A stretch of DNA of 33,345 bases from Aphanothece sp. CMT-3BRIN-NPC111. GTDB lineage: Bacteria; Cyanobacteriota; Cyanobacteriia; Cyanobacteriales; JAHHGU01. Where the stretch lies: NCBI GenBank assembly GCA_019359765.1, contig JAHHGU010000057.1, forward strand, positions 1 to 33,345, read 5' to 3'. This document shows, in pieces, positions 1 to 7,449 of this stretch. The notes below the pieces were generated by a model that did not search any database, was not told the origin of the DNA, and saw only the letters and a program-made list of their open reading frames with translations. The translations under genes and the position numbers were made by a program. Position 1 is the stretch's first letter. Each line of letters begins with the position of its first letter.

Positions 1-89
1 ATAAAGACTAGCAGAGGCAAACAATTAGTTAAGAAGAGCCTCGTAAATACTTTTACTGCTGCCAAGTTTCAGAGCGTAGAGATCTACCC

Positions 90-575
90 ATGTTAGAAGC
101 TAAACTGACAACCTGCGCGAACCTTCTGTATCAATGGATTCTGCCGCGAGCCGCTACTGGAACAAACCTTAAAGTGGACTTGCAGGACTTTCAAGCATGG
201 ACAGGTGAGTATCGAGAAAAGCCTTTTAGCGATCGCGAAATTTTAGACGCTCTTAGGCAGTTAAAGGCATTTCAGTTAATCAACGTTAGCAAAACAGAAG
301 TAACGCTGGAAGTCAACCCCCTGGAGGAATCTAGTCTCAACACGCAATCGCCAGCTCAGTTGTTGCTGGTGGAGGCGGATACATCAATAGGGAACAAGCA
401 TCAACAGCCCCCGAATCGGTTTAAGCTATTTTTGCGGGTTATTTCAGGCTCTTTAATATTGGGGTTGACTTCTGTTGTTATTGGTTTAGCCTTGGTACAG
501 TTACAACCTGAAGTTTTAACGACACCTGACCCTTGGAGCGTGTTGGGTGAAAAGAACATTGGCTCAGGTGATTGA
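90..575 (+). CDS. Hypothetical small membrane protein
   Basis: I do not recognise this 161-residue protein. Residues 1-75 look like a compact helical, winged-helix-sized domain. Residues 80-110 are polar linker. Residues 114-137 form one convincing membrane segment (VISGSLILGLTSVVIGLAL), followed by a short tail, so a single-pass protein with an N-terminal cytoplasmic domain is likely. No clear Shine-Dalgarno precedes the ATG. Cyanobacterial-style base composition and the HIP1-like gcgatcgc at 230-237 support it being a resident gene. Function unknown. Confidence 0.6.
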   Translation: MLEAKLTTCANLLYQWILPRAATGTNLKVDLQDFQAWTGEYREKPFSDREILDALRQLKAFQLINVSKTEVTLEVNPLEESSLNTQSPAQLLLVEADTSIGNKHQQPPNRFKLFLRVISGSLILGLTSVVIGLALVQLQPEVLTTPDPWSVLGEKNIGSGD

Positions 576-615
576 GCCAGCTGGGAAAGGTGCTGAGGAG
601 ATTAAATAGTTTTAA

Positions 616-664
616 GTTTTGAGTTTTGAGTTTTGAGTTTTGAGTTTTGAGTTTTGAGTTTTGA
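616..664. repeat. Heptanucleotide tandem repeat GTTTTGA x7
   Basis: Seven perfect copies of GTTTTGA lie in the intergenic stretch 576-909. Such short tandemly repeated repetitive sequences are common in filamentous cyanobacteria. Confidence 0.9.
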
Positions 665-671
665 GTTGTAG

Positions 672-730
672 GGGCGGGTTTTGCTAAGGATTGTTCTGTT
701 TCAGTCCCAGATTCATCTGTTCAACCCGCC
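672..730. repeat. Inverted repeat GGGCGGGTT / AACCCGCCC
   Basis: GGGCGGGTT near 672 is matched by AACCCGCCC near 722-730, giving a large stem-loop downstream of the first gene. It could act in termination or be an interspersed repeat. I see no gene in the remainder of 576-909. Confidence 0.5.
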
Positions 731-942
731 CGTACAGAGTGCGTGAGTTAATCTTGAGTGGCACGCTCGTTAATAGTTAAAATTAAGGTAGACAGGGGTA
801 ATCTCGAACTCAGCGTTTTGCTACGTCTCTCTATCTCCACAAATAAACCTTATCTTCGTGCCATTAAGTTTTTTATTTTTTAGCCTCTGGTACTAGGCGA
901 AACCGTAAAATGATAAAGAAAGATCTCGCTTCCGGGAGATGG

Positions 943-1215
943 ATGGTTACACATTTTATCATCAGCGACTATTTAGATACAGCGATCGCACAGGCGGTCT
1001 ACGAAAAACTAGAAGATGACACATTTGCAGGTAGGATTCCTGGTTTTAAGGGAGTGCTATCTTTTGGCTCGACATTGCAAGACTGTGAGGATGAATTACG
1101 CTCAACACTGGAAGACTGGATGTTGCTTGGGTTTAAGCTTGGGCATTTCCTACCAGTGATAGATAGCCTTGACCTAAATCAGGAGCCAATCCTTGAGCCG
1201 ATGGACGCCCTGTAA
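943..1215 (+). CDS. hicB: HicB-family antitoxin
   Basis: A HicB-like antitoxin of 90 residues from this start: MVTHFIISDYLDTA, then a core with AGRIPGFKGVLSFGSTL and LEDWMLLGFKLG, the partial RNase H-like fold typical of short HicB proteins. An in-frame ATG at 910 would add 11 residues; I prefer 943 because GGGAG lies just upstream and the family begins at MV-HFIIS. It should neutralise the HicA encoded by the overlapping downstream gene and repress the pair. Order is hicB then hicA, the reverse of the textbook hicAB order but common in cyanobacteria. Confidence 0.75.
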   Translation: MVTHFIISDYLDTAIAQAVYEKLEDDTFAGRIPGFKGVLSFGSTLQDCEDELRSTLEDWMLLGFKLGHFLPVIDSLDLNQEPILEPMDAL

Positions 1216-1423
1216 GCGTCGGGATTTTGTCCAGAAATTACGGCAACTTGGTTTTAAGGGGCTTTTTTCTGGAACAAAGCATCAGTTCATGCTTTACGAT
1301 CACTGCCGTCTAGCTATTCCATCTAACGATGAGTATTCTGTTTGTCAACTACGAATGATGATTCGGGAGGTTGAGTGTATTCTAGAGCGACACATCACGC
1401 TAGAAGAATGGAATAACTTGTGA
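1193..1423 (+). CDS. hicA: HicA-family mRNA interferase toxin
   Basis: This 76-residue protein has the HicA double-stranded-RNA-binding-like fold signature: KLRQLGFKGLFSGTKHQF with the active-site His in GTKHQF, then RLAIPSNDEYSV and LRMMIREVE. HicA cleaves mRNA independently of ribosomes. The frame starts at TTG 1193, overlapping hicB by 23 bp, which implies translational coupling. The C-terminus (ITLEEWNNL) looks complete even though a TnpB transposon begins at the stop codon, so the toxin is probably intact. Confidence 0.75.
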   Translation: MSRWTPCKRRDFVQKLRQLGFKGLFSGTKHQFMLYDHCRLAIPSNDEYSVCQLRMMIREVECILERHITLEEWNNL

Positions 1424-2815
1424 ACTACTCACCGCTAAATCGGTACTCCGATTTAGCGGGAGCTTCTGTAATCAATGGCGAATGCCTCAGCTTAGACTTT
1501 CGCCCGAGCTTTGGTCTTACTTCCCCTCCTACAGCAGAGACGGCTGCACCATCCGCCTTTAATATTCTGATACCTTCTGCCCGAATATTGTTTGCAGCAT
1601 TGCCATCTCTATCATGGTGAGTGCTGCAGTGGGGACAAGTCCACTCCCTTACATCTAACGGCATCTCACTAATCTGGTAGAAACAATTCGAGCAGAGTTT
1701 GGAACTGGGGAACCATCTATCTACCTCAATCAACTTTGCGCCTTTACGTTCTAACTTATAGGCTAAGAAGTTGGTAAACATTCCCCATCCACAATCAGAT
1801 ATTGATGAAGCCAAATTATGATTGCGTACCATGCCCTTGACATGAAGATTCTCTACTATGACAGCTTGACTATCGCTGACCAACTTGTAACTAAGTTTAT
1901 GCAGAAAATCTTGCCGTGAGTTACTAACCCTCTCGTACACTTTGGCAACAGCTTTTCTATATTTGTATCGTGAATTACTCCCTTTTTGTTTACGTGCTAA
2001 TTTTTGCTGCTTGCGCTTCAGATTCTTCTCATGCTTGGCAAGATGCTTAGGATTATTGTATTTGGAAACTTTCTCGCCATCGGTTACGACAGCAAAGTGT
2101 TTTATCCCTAAATCAATACCGTAAATCTTTCCTTCTGTCCTAGTCGGGATGCCACCTTCTACTTCAGTTAGGATAGATGCGAAGTATTTACCTGATGGGG
2201 TTTTGCTGACGGTAACAGTCTTTATCTTTCCCCCAATCGGTTGGTGTATCTTGGCTTTGACTATCCCGATATTACCCGGTAGTTTGACATTGCCATCTAC
2301 AATCTTAACGTTTTGAGGATACTGAATTGACTGCTTACCATGCTTAGATTTGAACCGAGGGAACCTCGCCCTACCTTCAAAAAAGTTTTTGTAAGCTGTG
2401 GTTAGATTAAGTGTTGTAGCTTGCAATACTTGGCTATAACACTCAGCTAACCACTTCGTATCTTCTGCTTTTTTGAGTGCGGGTAAAAGTGCATTGAGTG
2501 CTGAACGTCCAAGCCCCTTACCCGTCTCTTCATAGGTTTCAATTGACTTATTTAAAGCATGATTCCACCACCAGCGAGAGCATCCAAATGTCTGCGACAG
2601 TAGTGTTTGCTGCTCAATAGATGGGTATAGACGGACTTGTAGGGCTTTGTGTAGCACTCAATACCACCTCATTGATATGGGTATCATATCACAATATACA
2701 TTTAGTGATAAAGCTAGTTCGAAAATATCTGGCAATTCAGAGATCGACCAACAACCGACATTGCCCGCCAGAGCAATCCCACCACTAAACGGAGTACCGT
2801 TATAGTGGGGGACTT
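1424..2815 (-). mobile_element. IS200/IS605-group element carrying only tnpB (IS1341 type)
   Basis: The element consists of tnpB with subterminal hairpins at both ends. At the right end (low coordinates) CCGCTAAATCGG (1432-1443) pairs perfectly with CCGATTTAGCGG (1448-1459) around TACT. At the left end CCACTAAACGG (2782-2792) pairs imperfectly with CCGTTATAGTGG (2797-2808). No TnpA (Y1 transposase) gene is present, so movement would need TnpA in trans. The right border coincides with the hicA stop codon. Exact ends are inferred. Confidence 0.7.
1425..2657 (-). CDS. tnpB: TnpB RNA-guided nuclease, IS605 OrfB family
   Basis: A 410-residue TnpB. The N-terminal domain starts with LQVRLYPSIEQQTLL and SRWWWNHAL. 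The RuvC-like catalytic residues all appear present: Asp in YGIDLGIKHFAV, Glu in VIVENLHVKGM, and Asp in HDRDGNAANNI. Between the last two, CSNC and CPHC form the zinc ribbon. TnpB proteins are RNA-guided DNA endonucleases using an omega-RNA derived from the transposon right end, here expected around 1424-1600 on the minus strand. The gene looks intact and possibly active. The lysine-rich middle (KRKQQKLARKQK) is normal for the family. Confidence 0.9.
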   Translation of the reverse strand: MLHKALQVRLYPSIEQQTLLSQTFGCSRWWWNHALNKSIETYEETGKGLGRSALNALLPALKKAEDTKWLAECYSQVLQATTLNLTTAYKNFFEGRARFPRFKSKHGKQSIQYPQNVKIVDGNVKLPGNIGIVKAKIHQPIGGKIKTVTVSKTPSGKYFASILTEVEGGIPTRTEGKIYGIDLGIKHFAVVTDGEKVSKYNNPKHLAKHEKNLKRKQQKLARKQKGSNSRYKYRKAVAKVYERVSNSRQDFLHKLSYKLVSDSQAVIVENLHVKGMVRNHNLASSISDCGWGMFTNFLAYKLERKGAKLIEVDRWFPSSKLCSNCFYQISEMPLDVREWTCPHCSTHHDRDGNAANNIRAEGIRILKADGAAVSAVGGEVRPKLGRKSKLRHSPLITEAPAKSEYRFSGE

Positions 2816-2849
2816 ACGGCGAAATAGTTAATATTCGGCAATACTAAAC

Positions 2850-3055
2850 CAAGAGCGATACGTGCTACGCACGCGCTATGCGATCGCGAAGCGTGTTCCG
2901 AAGGAACGTATCGCACCTTCCCCAACAACAGGGTAAAAGATGCGATCGTTTTTTAGTATGCGATCGACTTTTTCTCCTCGTTCCCAATCCCTAAAGCCTG
3001 CGTAGGCAGGCTTTGTTCGTGTAGCCGCGCCTTTAGGCGTTAGGCTACTATAGCT
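2850..3055. repeat. Interspersed palindromic repeats upstream of the kinase gene
   Basis: GCGATACGT near 2853 and ACGTATCGC near 2904 are inverted, with nested palindromes (gcgatcgcgaagcg) between. A second element at 2999-3030 contains CTGCGTAGGCAGGC and the strand TTTGTTCGTGTAGCC, repeated inverted at 5187-5218. Both look like high-copy cyanobacterial palindromes. No gene is seen in 2816-3079. Confidence 0.55.
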
Positions 3056-3079
3056 CTAACCTCTGACAGATGCCCAGTT

Positions 3080-5137
3080 ATGATCTGTTGCCTTAATCCC
3101 CAATGTCACAATCCCCCCAACCCTGATGGGACAAGATTTTGCTCTAACTGCGGCATCGGATTGGTAATGCTGCGGCGCTATCGCCCTATTAAGGCATTGG
3201 GTGGCGGCGGATTTGGTAAAACTTATCTGGCTGAAGACGTTGAAAAGTTTGATGAGATATGTGTAATTAAGCAATTTGCGCCAAGTATACAGGGAACTGC
3301 GGGACTCCAGGTAGCTACTCGTTTATTTGAACAAGAAGCAAGGCGATTGCAACAACTAGGGGAACATCAACAGATTCCGACGCTGTTGGCATATTTTGAC
3401 CAAGATCAGCGCTTGTATTTAGTACAGCAGTATATTGAAGGACAGAATTTATTAGATGAGTTGGAACAGCAGGGGACTTTTAACGAGCAAAAGATTCGGG
3501 AATTATTGCTCGATTTATTAAATATCCTCAAAGTTGTCCATCAACAGAAAGTTATTCACCGAGATATTAAACCAGAGAATATTATTCGCCGTCGTAGTGA
3601 TGGCAAATTGGTACTGATTGATTTTGGCGCGTCTAAGCAGTTGACAGCGACGGCGACGGCAACACCTGGAACGATGATCGGTTCTTTTGGGTATGTGCCG
3701 ATGGAACAAATGCAGGGGGGGGAAGCGTATCCAAGTAGTGATTTATATAGTTTGGGTGCAACTTGCTTTCATCTGCTGGCGGGAATTGCTCCTTGGGAAC
3801 TTTGGAAGACACAAGCTTATGGTTGGGTGGAAAGCTGGCGGCAGCATTTGCCGCAACCCGTGAGTCAGAAATTGGGCCGTATTCTGGATAAGTTGTTGCA
3901 GCAAGACTACGAACGACGTTATCAGTCTGCATCAGAAGTTTTAGCAGATTTGAATCGTCAACCACCAGCGCCGCCAAAGGTATCTACTAAAGTGGTTTCG
4001 CCGCCTCAACCATCGCCGCCACAGCCGAGTGTACCCCCAACAATTCCTGTACCACCAACGCCAGCACTGAGTGTACCTGCCGCAATTCCTACACCGCAGT
4101 CAGTAAAACCTGTACCGCCAAGCAAACATCATAAGCTCAAGCGTAAGTGGGTTGTAAGTAGCGCAATTTTATTAACAATCTTGGGAGGAGGATGGATATA
4201 CTCTGAAATTCAATTCCATGGTAATCCAATTTCTGTACTAACTTTCCTATTCTTTCCGTTCAAAACCACCTTCATTGGACATTCCAACTCGGTTCTTTCT
4301 GTCGCCATAAGCCCGGATGGGCAGACTTTAGCTAGTGGCAGTGACGACAAGACGATCAAAATCTGGAATCTCTCCACCGGGCAAGAGATACGCACCCTCA
4401 CGGGACATTCCAACTCGGTTCAGTCCGTCGCCATAAGCCCGGATGGGCAGACTTTAGCTAGTGGCAGTGGGGAGAATACCAAAATCTGGAATCTCTCCAC
4501 CGGGCAAGAGATACGCACCCTCTCGGAATATTACGGCTACTCGGCTGCGCCCGTCGCCATAAGCCCGGATGGGCAGACTTTAGCTAGTGGCAGTGACGAC
4601 AAGACGATCAAAATCTGGAATCTCTCCACTGGGCAAAAGATACGCACCCTCACGGGACATTCCGACTCGGTTGGTTCCGTCGCCATTAGCCCGGATGGGC
4701 AGATTTTAGCTAGTGGCAGTGACGACAAGACGATCAAAATCTGGAATCTCTCCACTGGGCAAGAGATACGCACCCTCACAGGACATTCCGACGCTGTTGC
4801 GTCCGTCGCCATAAGCCCGGATGGGCAGACTTTAGCTAGTGGCAGTGACGACAAGACGATCAAAATCTGGAATCTCTCCACTGGGCAAGAGATAGGCACC
4901 CTCACGGGACATTCCAACTCGGTTCAGTCCGTCGCCATAAGCCCGGATGGGCAGACTTTAGCTAGTGGCAGTAGAGACAAGACGATCAAAATCTGGAATC
5001 TCTTCACCGGGCAAAAGATAGGCACCCTCACGGAACATTACGACTCGGTTCAGTCCGTCGCCATAAGCCCGGATGGGCAGACTTTAGCTAGTGGCAGTTA
5101 CGAAAGTACTATCAAAATCTGGCGGTTGCCGAAGTAG
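3080..5137 (+). CDS. Membrane Ser/Thr protein kinase with C-terminal WD40 propeller
   Basis: 685 residues. Residues 1-30 contain Cys pairs (CCLNPQC, FCSNCG) of a zinc-ribbon type. The kinase domain spans about 34-290: glycine loop GGGGFGKTYL (41-50), Lys64 in VIKQF, catalytic HRDIKPEN (160-167) and DFG (181-183), all intact. A Pro-rich linker (295-345) leads to one membrane helix (about 353-372). The extracytoplasmic or luminal part holds seven WD40 repeats ending IKIWNL. This is the cyanobacterial Pkn2-like kinase/WD40 architecture; it should phosphorylate Ser/Thr in response to something bound by the propeller. The WD repeats are nearly identical at DNA level, indicating recent duplication or gene conversion. 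Confidence 0.92.
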   Translation: MICCLNPQCHNPPNPDGTRFCSNCGIGLVMLRRYRPIKALGGGGFGKTYLAEDVEKFDEICVIKQFAPSIQGTAGLQVATRLFEQEARRLQQLGEHQQIPTLLAYFDQDQRLYLVQQYIEGQNLLDELEQQGTFNEQKIRELLLDLLNILKVVHQQKVIHRDIKPENIIRRRSDGKLVLIDFGASKQLTATATATPGTMIGSFGYVPMEQMQGGEAYPSSDLYSLGATCFHLLAGIAPWELWKTQAYGWVESWRQHLPQPVSQKLGRILDKLLQQDYERRYQSASEVLADLNRQPPAPPKVSTKVVSPPQPSPPQPSVPPTIPVPPTPALSVPAAIPTPQSVKPVPPSKHHKLKRKWVVSSAILLTILGGGWIYSEIQFHGNPISVLTFLFFPFKTTFIGHSNSVLSVAISPDGQTLASGSDDKTIKIWNLSTGQEIRTLTGHSNSVQSVAISPDGQTLASGSGENTKIWNLSTGQEIRTLSEYYGYSAAPVAISPDGQTLASGSDDKTIKIWNLSTGQKIRTLTGHSDSVGSVAISPDGQILASGSDDKTIKIWNLSTGQEIRTLTGHSDAVASVAISPDGQTLASGSDDKTIKIWNLSTGQEIGTLTGHSNSVQSVAISPDGQTLASGSRDKTIKIWNLFTGQKIGTLTEHYDSVQSVAISPDGQTLASGSYESTIKIWRLPK
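4273..5130 (+). repeat. Seven ~126-bp near-identical tandem repeats encoding WD40 blades
   Basis: The core gtcgccataagcccggatgg recurs every 120-126 bp through the kinase 3' half, with only a few substitutions per copy. One copy lacks codons (GSGENTKIW lacks the DKTIKIW pattern). Confidence 0.9.
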
Positions 5138-5186
5138 GTTTGTCAGGGTTGTTTGATTCTCGGCAAAGCCGACATCCTAAAGGGTG

Positions 5187-5218
5187 CGGCTACACGAACA
5201 AAGGCTGCCTACGCAGCC
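5187..5218. repeat. Palindromic repeat, inverted copy of 2999-3030
   Basis: GCGGCTACACGAACAAAG followed by GCTGCCTACGCAGCC is nearly the reverse complement of the element upstream of the kinase gene, so the gene is flanked by inverted copies. The rest of 5138-5252 shows no gene. Confidence 0.6.
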
Positions 5219-5252
5219 TTCAGCTATTATTTGAGAGTAGAAGAGATGGTAT

Positions 5253-5423
5253 TCAAAGATTCGGTACAGAAGTCGCTTCGAGGTACAACCACGTTGCTTC
5301 TTTCAAATTAGCGATCGCTTCTTCAATGGTTTCTCCTTAATCGACCGTCCCGATTTCCGGGCATTCTGGCACATACATATCTTCTTTTTTATGAACAATA
5401 GCTGTTAGTAACTTCGTCTTCAT
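5253..5423 (-). pseudogene. Short HicB-like antitoxin, broken by an in-frame stop
   Basis: From ATG 5423 the frame reads MKTKLLTAIVHKKEDMY, then VPECPEIGTVD, then TAA (5338-5340), and continues in the same frame as GETIEEAIANLKEATWLYLE before a stop at 5253. EIGTV-x-QGETIEEAIANLKEA is the classic short HicB motif, so TAA has probably replaced a CAA Gln codon. There is no obvious hicA partner next to it. Too short for the usual ORF limits. Likely inactive. Confidence 0.65.
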
Positions 5424-5429
5424 TTTTAA

Positions 5430-5806
5430 TTAATCCCATTGAGCATTCTTATAATTTGCCAAAATATTTTTATCCTTAGTCAACAAAATATTTCCATTGA
5501 CTAGGGCATTCCCGACAATCAAACGATCAAAAGGGTCACGAGTCCAATTAATTCCCAAAGCCTGACCAATAATCAAATTAAAATCTTTTTCACATACCCT
5601 CAAACCAATTTGATTAAATAAATCTGCTTGAATCACATCCGACTTATCAGCAACCCGTCAATCTCATATAAATATTGCAACTCTAGCCGCACTATCGGCG
5701 AAATATAAAGCTCATGTTTATTAATTAACAACTTCGCCAAATCACTCAACTTAGCCGTTAAACCTGCATAAAGCCACACCACCACATGAGTATCAAGGTA
5801 AATCAA
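5430..5806 (-). pseudogene. vapC: VapC-type PIN-domain toxin, frameshifted
   Basis: The N-terminal half reads from TTG 5806 (overlapping the vapB stop): MIYLDTHVVVWLYAG, with the first PIN-domain Asp, then SPIVRLELQYLYEI. After about 5655 the frame shifts; the C-terminal half resumes as ADKSDVIQADLFNQIGL and contains TRDPFDRLIVGNALV and LLTKDKNIL, with the later PIN acidic residues. ATTGACGGG where ATTGGACGGG is expected suggests loss of one G. The toxin ribonuclease is therefore probably dead unless the shift is a sequencing error. Confidence 0.75.
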
Positions 5807-6032
5807 GCTTGACCTCCTGCTCCCAATTTATCCCCACCAACTCATCTGGCTCACCTAAAATTACATCAGGACGAGAAACCAGACTTTGTAACTTATCCAC
5901 CCCCTCCACCGGAACAATCCTTAAACGCCTTCCTCCGCGCTCAATCTCTATAGGAATACCAGTATTTAGAACTTCATCCAAAAGATTGTAAAGATTCCCT
6001 CTTAATTCTGTCGGCGTAACACTTTTCATCAT
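5793..6032 (-). CDS. vapB: VapB/Phd-like antitoxin
   Basis: 79 residues. The N-terminus MMKSVTPTELRGNLYNLLDEV and IEIERGGRRLRIVP are typical of Phd/YefM-type antitoxins paired with PIN toxins: a DNA-binding N-terminal domain followed by an extended toxin-neutralising tail (EQEVKLDLP). It overlaps the start of the frameshifted vapC by 14 bp. It likely represses its own promoter through the direct repeats at 6044-6073. Confidence 0.75.
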   Translation of the reverse strand: MMKSVTPTELRGNLYNLLDEVLNTGIPIEIERGGRRLRIVPVEGVDKLQSLVSRPDVILGEPDELVGINWEQEVKLDLP

Positions 6033-6043
6033 TATTTACCTAA

Positions 6044-6073
6044 ACGTACATATTAATATAATTATACGTACAT
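6044..6073. promoter_or_regulatory. Candidate vapB operator/promoter with direct repeats
   Basis: ACGTACAT occurs at 6044-6051 and again at 6066-6073, 22 bp (two helical turns) apart, just upstream of vapB. TATAAT on the minus strand (6066-6061) lies between them and could be the -10 box. This is a plausible antitoxin autoregulation site. Confidence 0.45.
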
Positions 6074-6159
6074 TCATTATAGCTTTAATCTTCTTTTCCT
6101 CTCCAATCATGTCAGGAATGGGCAGCAAATCCCTCTCTTTATGGAGTCAAGGTAGGATC

Positions 6160-6275
6160 GCCCTTTCCCCTACCCAACTGGCGGTAACACCCCCTTCCCC
6201 CCACAGGGAGGAAGGGGAGTAAAAATTCCCTATGTTTTCCCCCTCTCCTCCCAGGAGAGGGGGTTAGGGGGTGAG
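6160..6275. repeat. GC-rich interspersed inverted repeats
   Basis: The stretch between vapB and the VWA gene holds CCCCTCTCCTCCC with AGGAGAGGGGG and related purine/pyrimidine runs, the widespread cyanobacterial intergenic palindrome. It may also end transcription of the minus-strand VWA gene. No gene is seen. Confidence 0.5.
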
Positions 6276-6283
6276 GTCGCGCA

Positions 6284-7087
6284 TTAGCTTTTAACCAACA
6301 ACTCCTGCAAAAAACCGCGCTTACCCAGACGTGCGATCGCAGATGCAACTTGCAGTCTCGGACAACCCAAGGCATCAGCTATGGCGCTGGCATCAAAATG
6401 TCCCAATTGCTGTAAAGTTTCCAACACTTGGCGATCGAATTCCAAGTTACGGAACTCATTCGTCAGCACAGCTACTATTTGACTAATAACATCGTTGGCG
6501 TTGTTAGCTGCTGCACATTGACCACCTGTGCCAATTGCGATCGCAGTAAATGACCGCACAGTGATGTTATTATTGCCCATGCACAACGCATGAACTGTTA
6601 CCCGCTGTTCTTCTACCGTTGCCGTTACCGACTGAACAGTTAAATTATTGGGATACTGGGCTGGGTCGGTATGAGTAAAGCCGCTACTGTTACCATCCAC
6701 CTGGAAACCATGGGGTGGAGCATCACCAACCAGCAAAATAAAACGGCAGCTGTGAGGACGCCATTTCATTTTAAGAGCTGCATCAACAACCCCATCATAG
6801 ACCGCTTCCGGAAAATCTCCACCACCGTCAGCCTTTAGCTTGTTAATGTGCTTCTGCATCTGCTGCAAATCAGCAGTTAGTGGATAGACACGAGTTACAA
6901 AGCTGGTGTCTTGTGGAGGGTGATCGCGGTATTCCACCAAACCAACTTGCAAATCGATGTCATTGTCAGCCGACAGTCGGCGCATTGTATCCAGCAACTG
7001 CTGTTTTGCTGCTTCGATAAAGCCACCCATACTGCCTGTTGTGTCAATTACAAAACACAAGTCAACGTGATTAAGCGCTTTTGTCAT
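6284..7087 (-). CDS. VWA-domain protein downstream of the Ro gene
   Basis: 267 residues from ATG 7087, chosen over a GTG four codons upstream because GGTGAGG lies 6 nt before it. A von Willebrand factor A domain begins at once: VDLCFVIDTTGSMGG carries the MIDAS DxTxS (Asp15, Gly18, Ser19), and LLVGDAPPHG supplies the later Asp. Where the MIDAS Thr normally sits, GGGDFPEAVYDG is seen, as in many bacterial VWA proteins. Residues about 210-267 (DRQVLETLQQL to RLGKRGFLQEL) look like a small winged helix. It is transcribed in the same direction as the Ro gene, 359 bp downstream of it, separated by a MITE. A metal-dependent interaction with the Ro protein's VWA domain is a guess. Confidence 0.8.
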   Translation of the reverse strand: MTKALNHVDLCFVIDTTGSMGGFIEAAKQQLLDTMRRLSADNDIDLQVGLVEYRDHPPQDTSFVTRVYPLTADLQQMQKHINKLKADGGGDFPEAVYDGVVDAALKMKWRPHSCRFILLVGDAPPHGFQVDGNSSGFTHTDPAQYPNNLTVQSVTATVEEQRVTVHALCMGNNNITVRSFTAIAIGTGGQCAAANNANDVISQIVAVLTNEFRNLEFDRQVLETLQQLGHFDASAIADALGCPRLQVASAIARLGKRGFLQELLVKS

Positions 7088-7270
7088 AATCAACCTCACC
7101 TACCTTAATAATTAGATAATCCTTAAATGTTTAGATGCGATCGCTTTCTTCCTTGCCATGAGGCAGCGTGCGTCTGGTAGTATCGCTTTACAATAAGTTC
7201 CTTAAATTAAGGCTAAAAATCACTCCCCCTACTTTCCCTGCCCTGCATTTGTAGCAAATTTAAAGTGAAA

Positions 7271-7305
7271 TGGTAAGGTGGGAATTGCCTGCCCACCCTA
7301 CCATT
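7271..7305. repeat. Inverted repeat in the Ro-VWA spacer
   Basis: GGTAAGGTGGG (7272-7282) is matched by CCCACCCTACC (7292-7302). It could terminate or attenuate transcription between the Ro and VWA genes. Confidence 0.5.
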
Positions 7306-7313
7306 GAATTAGC

Positions 7314-7449
7314 CTAGGGTCTGTTTTCAAACCTGGAGATCCCCCTAAATCAGATTTAAAAAGGGGGACTTTGGCTGAATTCTCCCTCCTTTTTAACCCT
7401 GGCTGGGGGGGATCTGAATCTGGTGGGGAAGTTTGAAAACACGCCCTAG
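7314..7449. mobile_element. MITE of about 136 bp with 19-bp terminal inverted repeats
   Basis: CTAGGGTCTGTTTTCAAAC at 7314-7332 matches the reverse complement of the right end at 7431-7449 with two mismatches. Internal arms GATCCCCC and GGGGGGATC extend the palindrome. No coding capacity. The right end's CTAG supplies the TAG stop codon of the Ro gene, so insertion occurred exactly at the gene's end. Confidence 0.65.

Noticed and set aside
616..664. CRISPR or phase-variable coding repeat
   Set aside because: Non-coding heptamer tandem repeat outside any gene.
4273..5130. CRISPR-like regularly spaced repeat
   Set aside because: The repeats are in-frame WD40 codons with no unique spacers.
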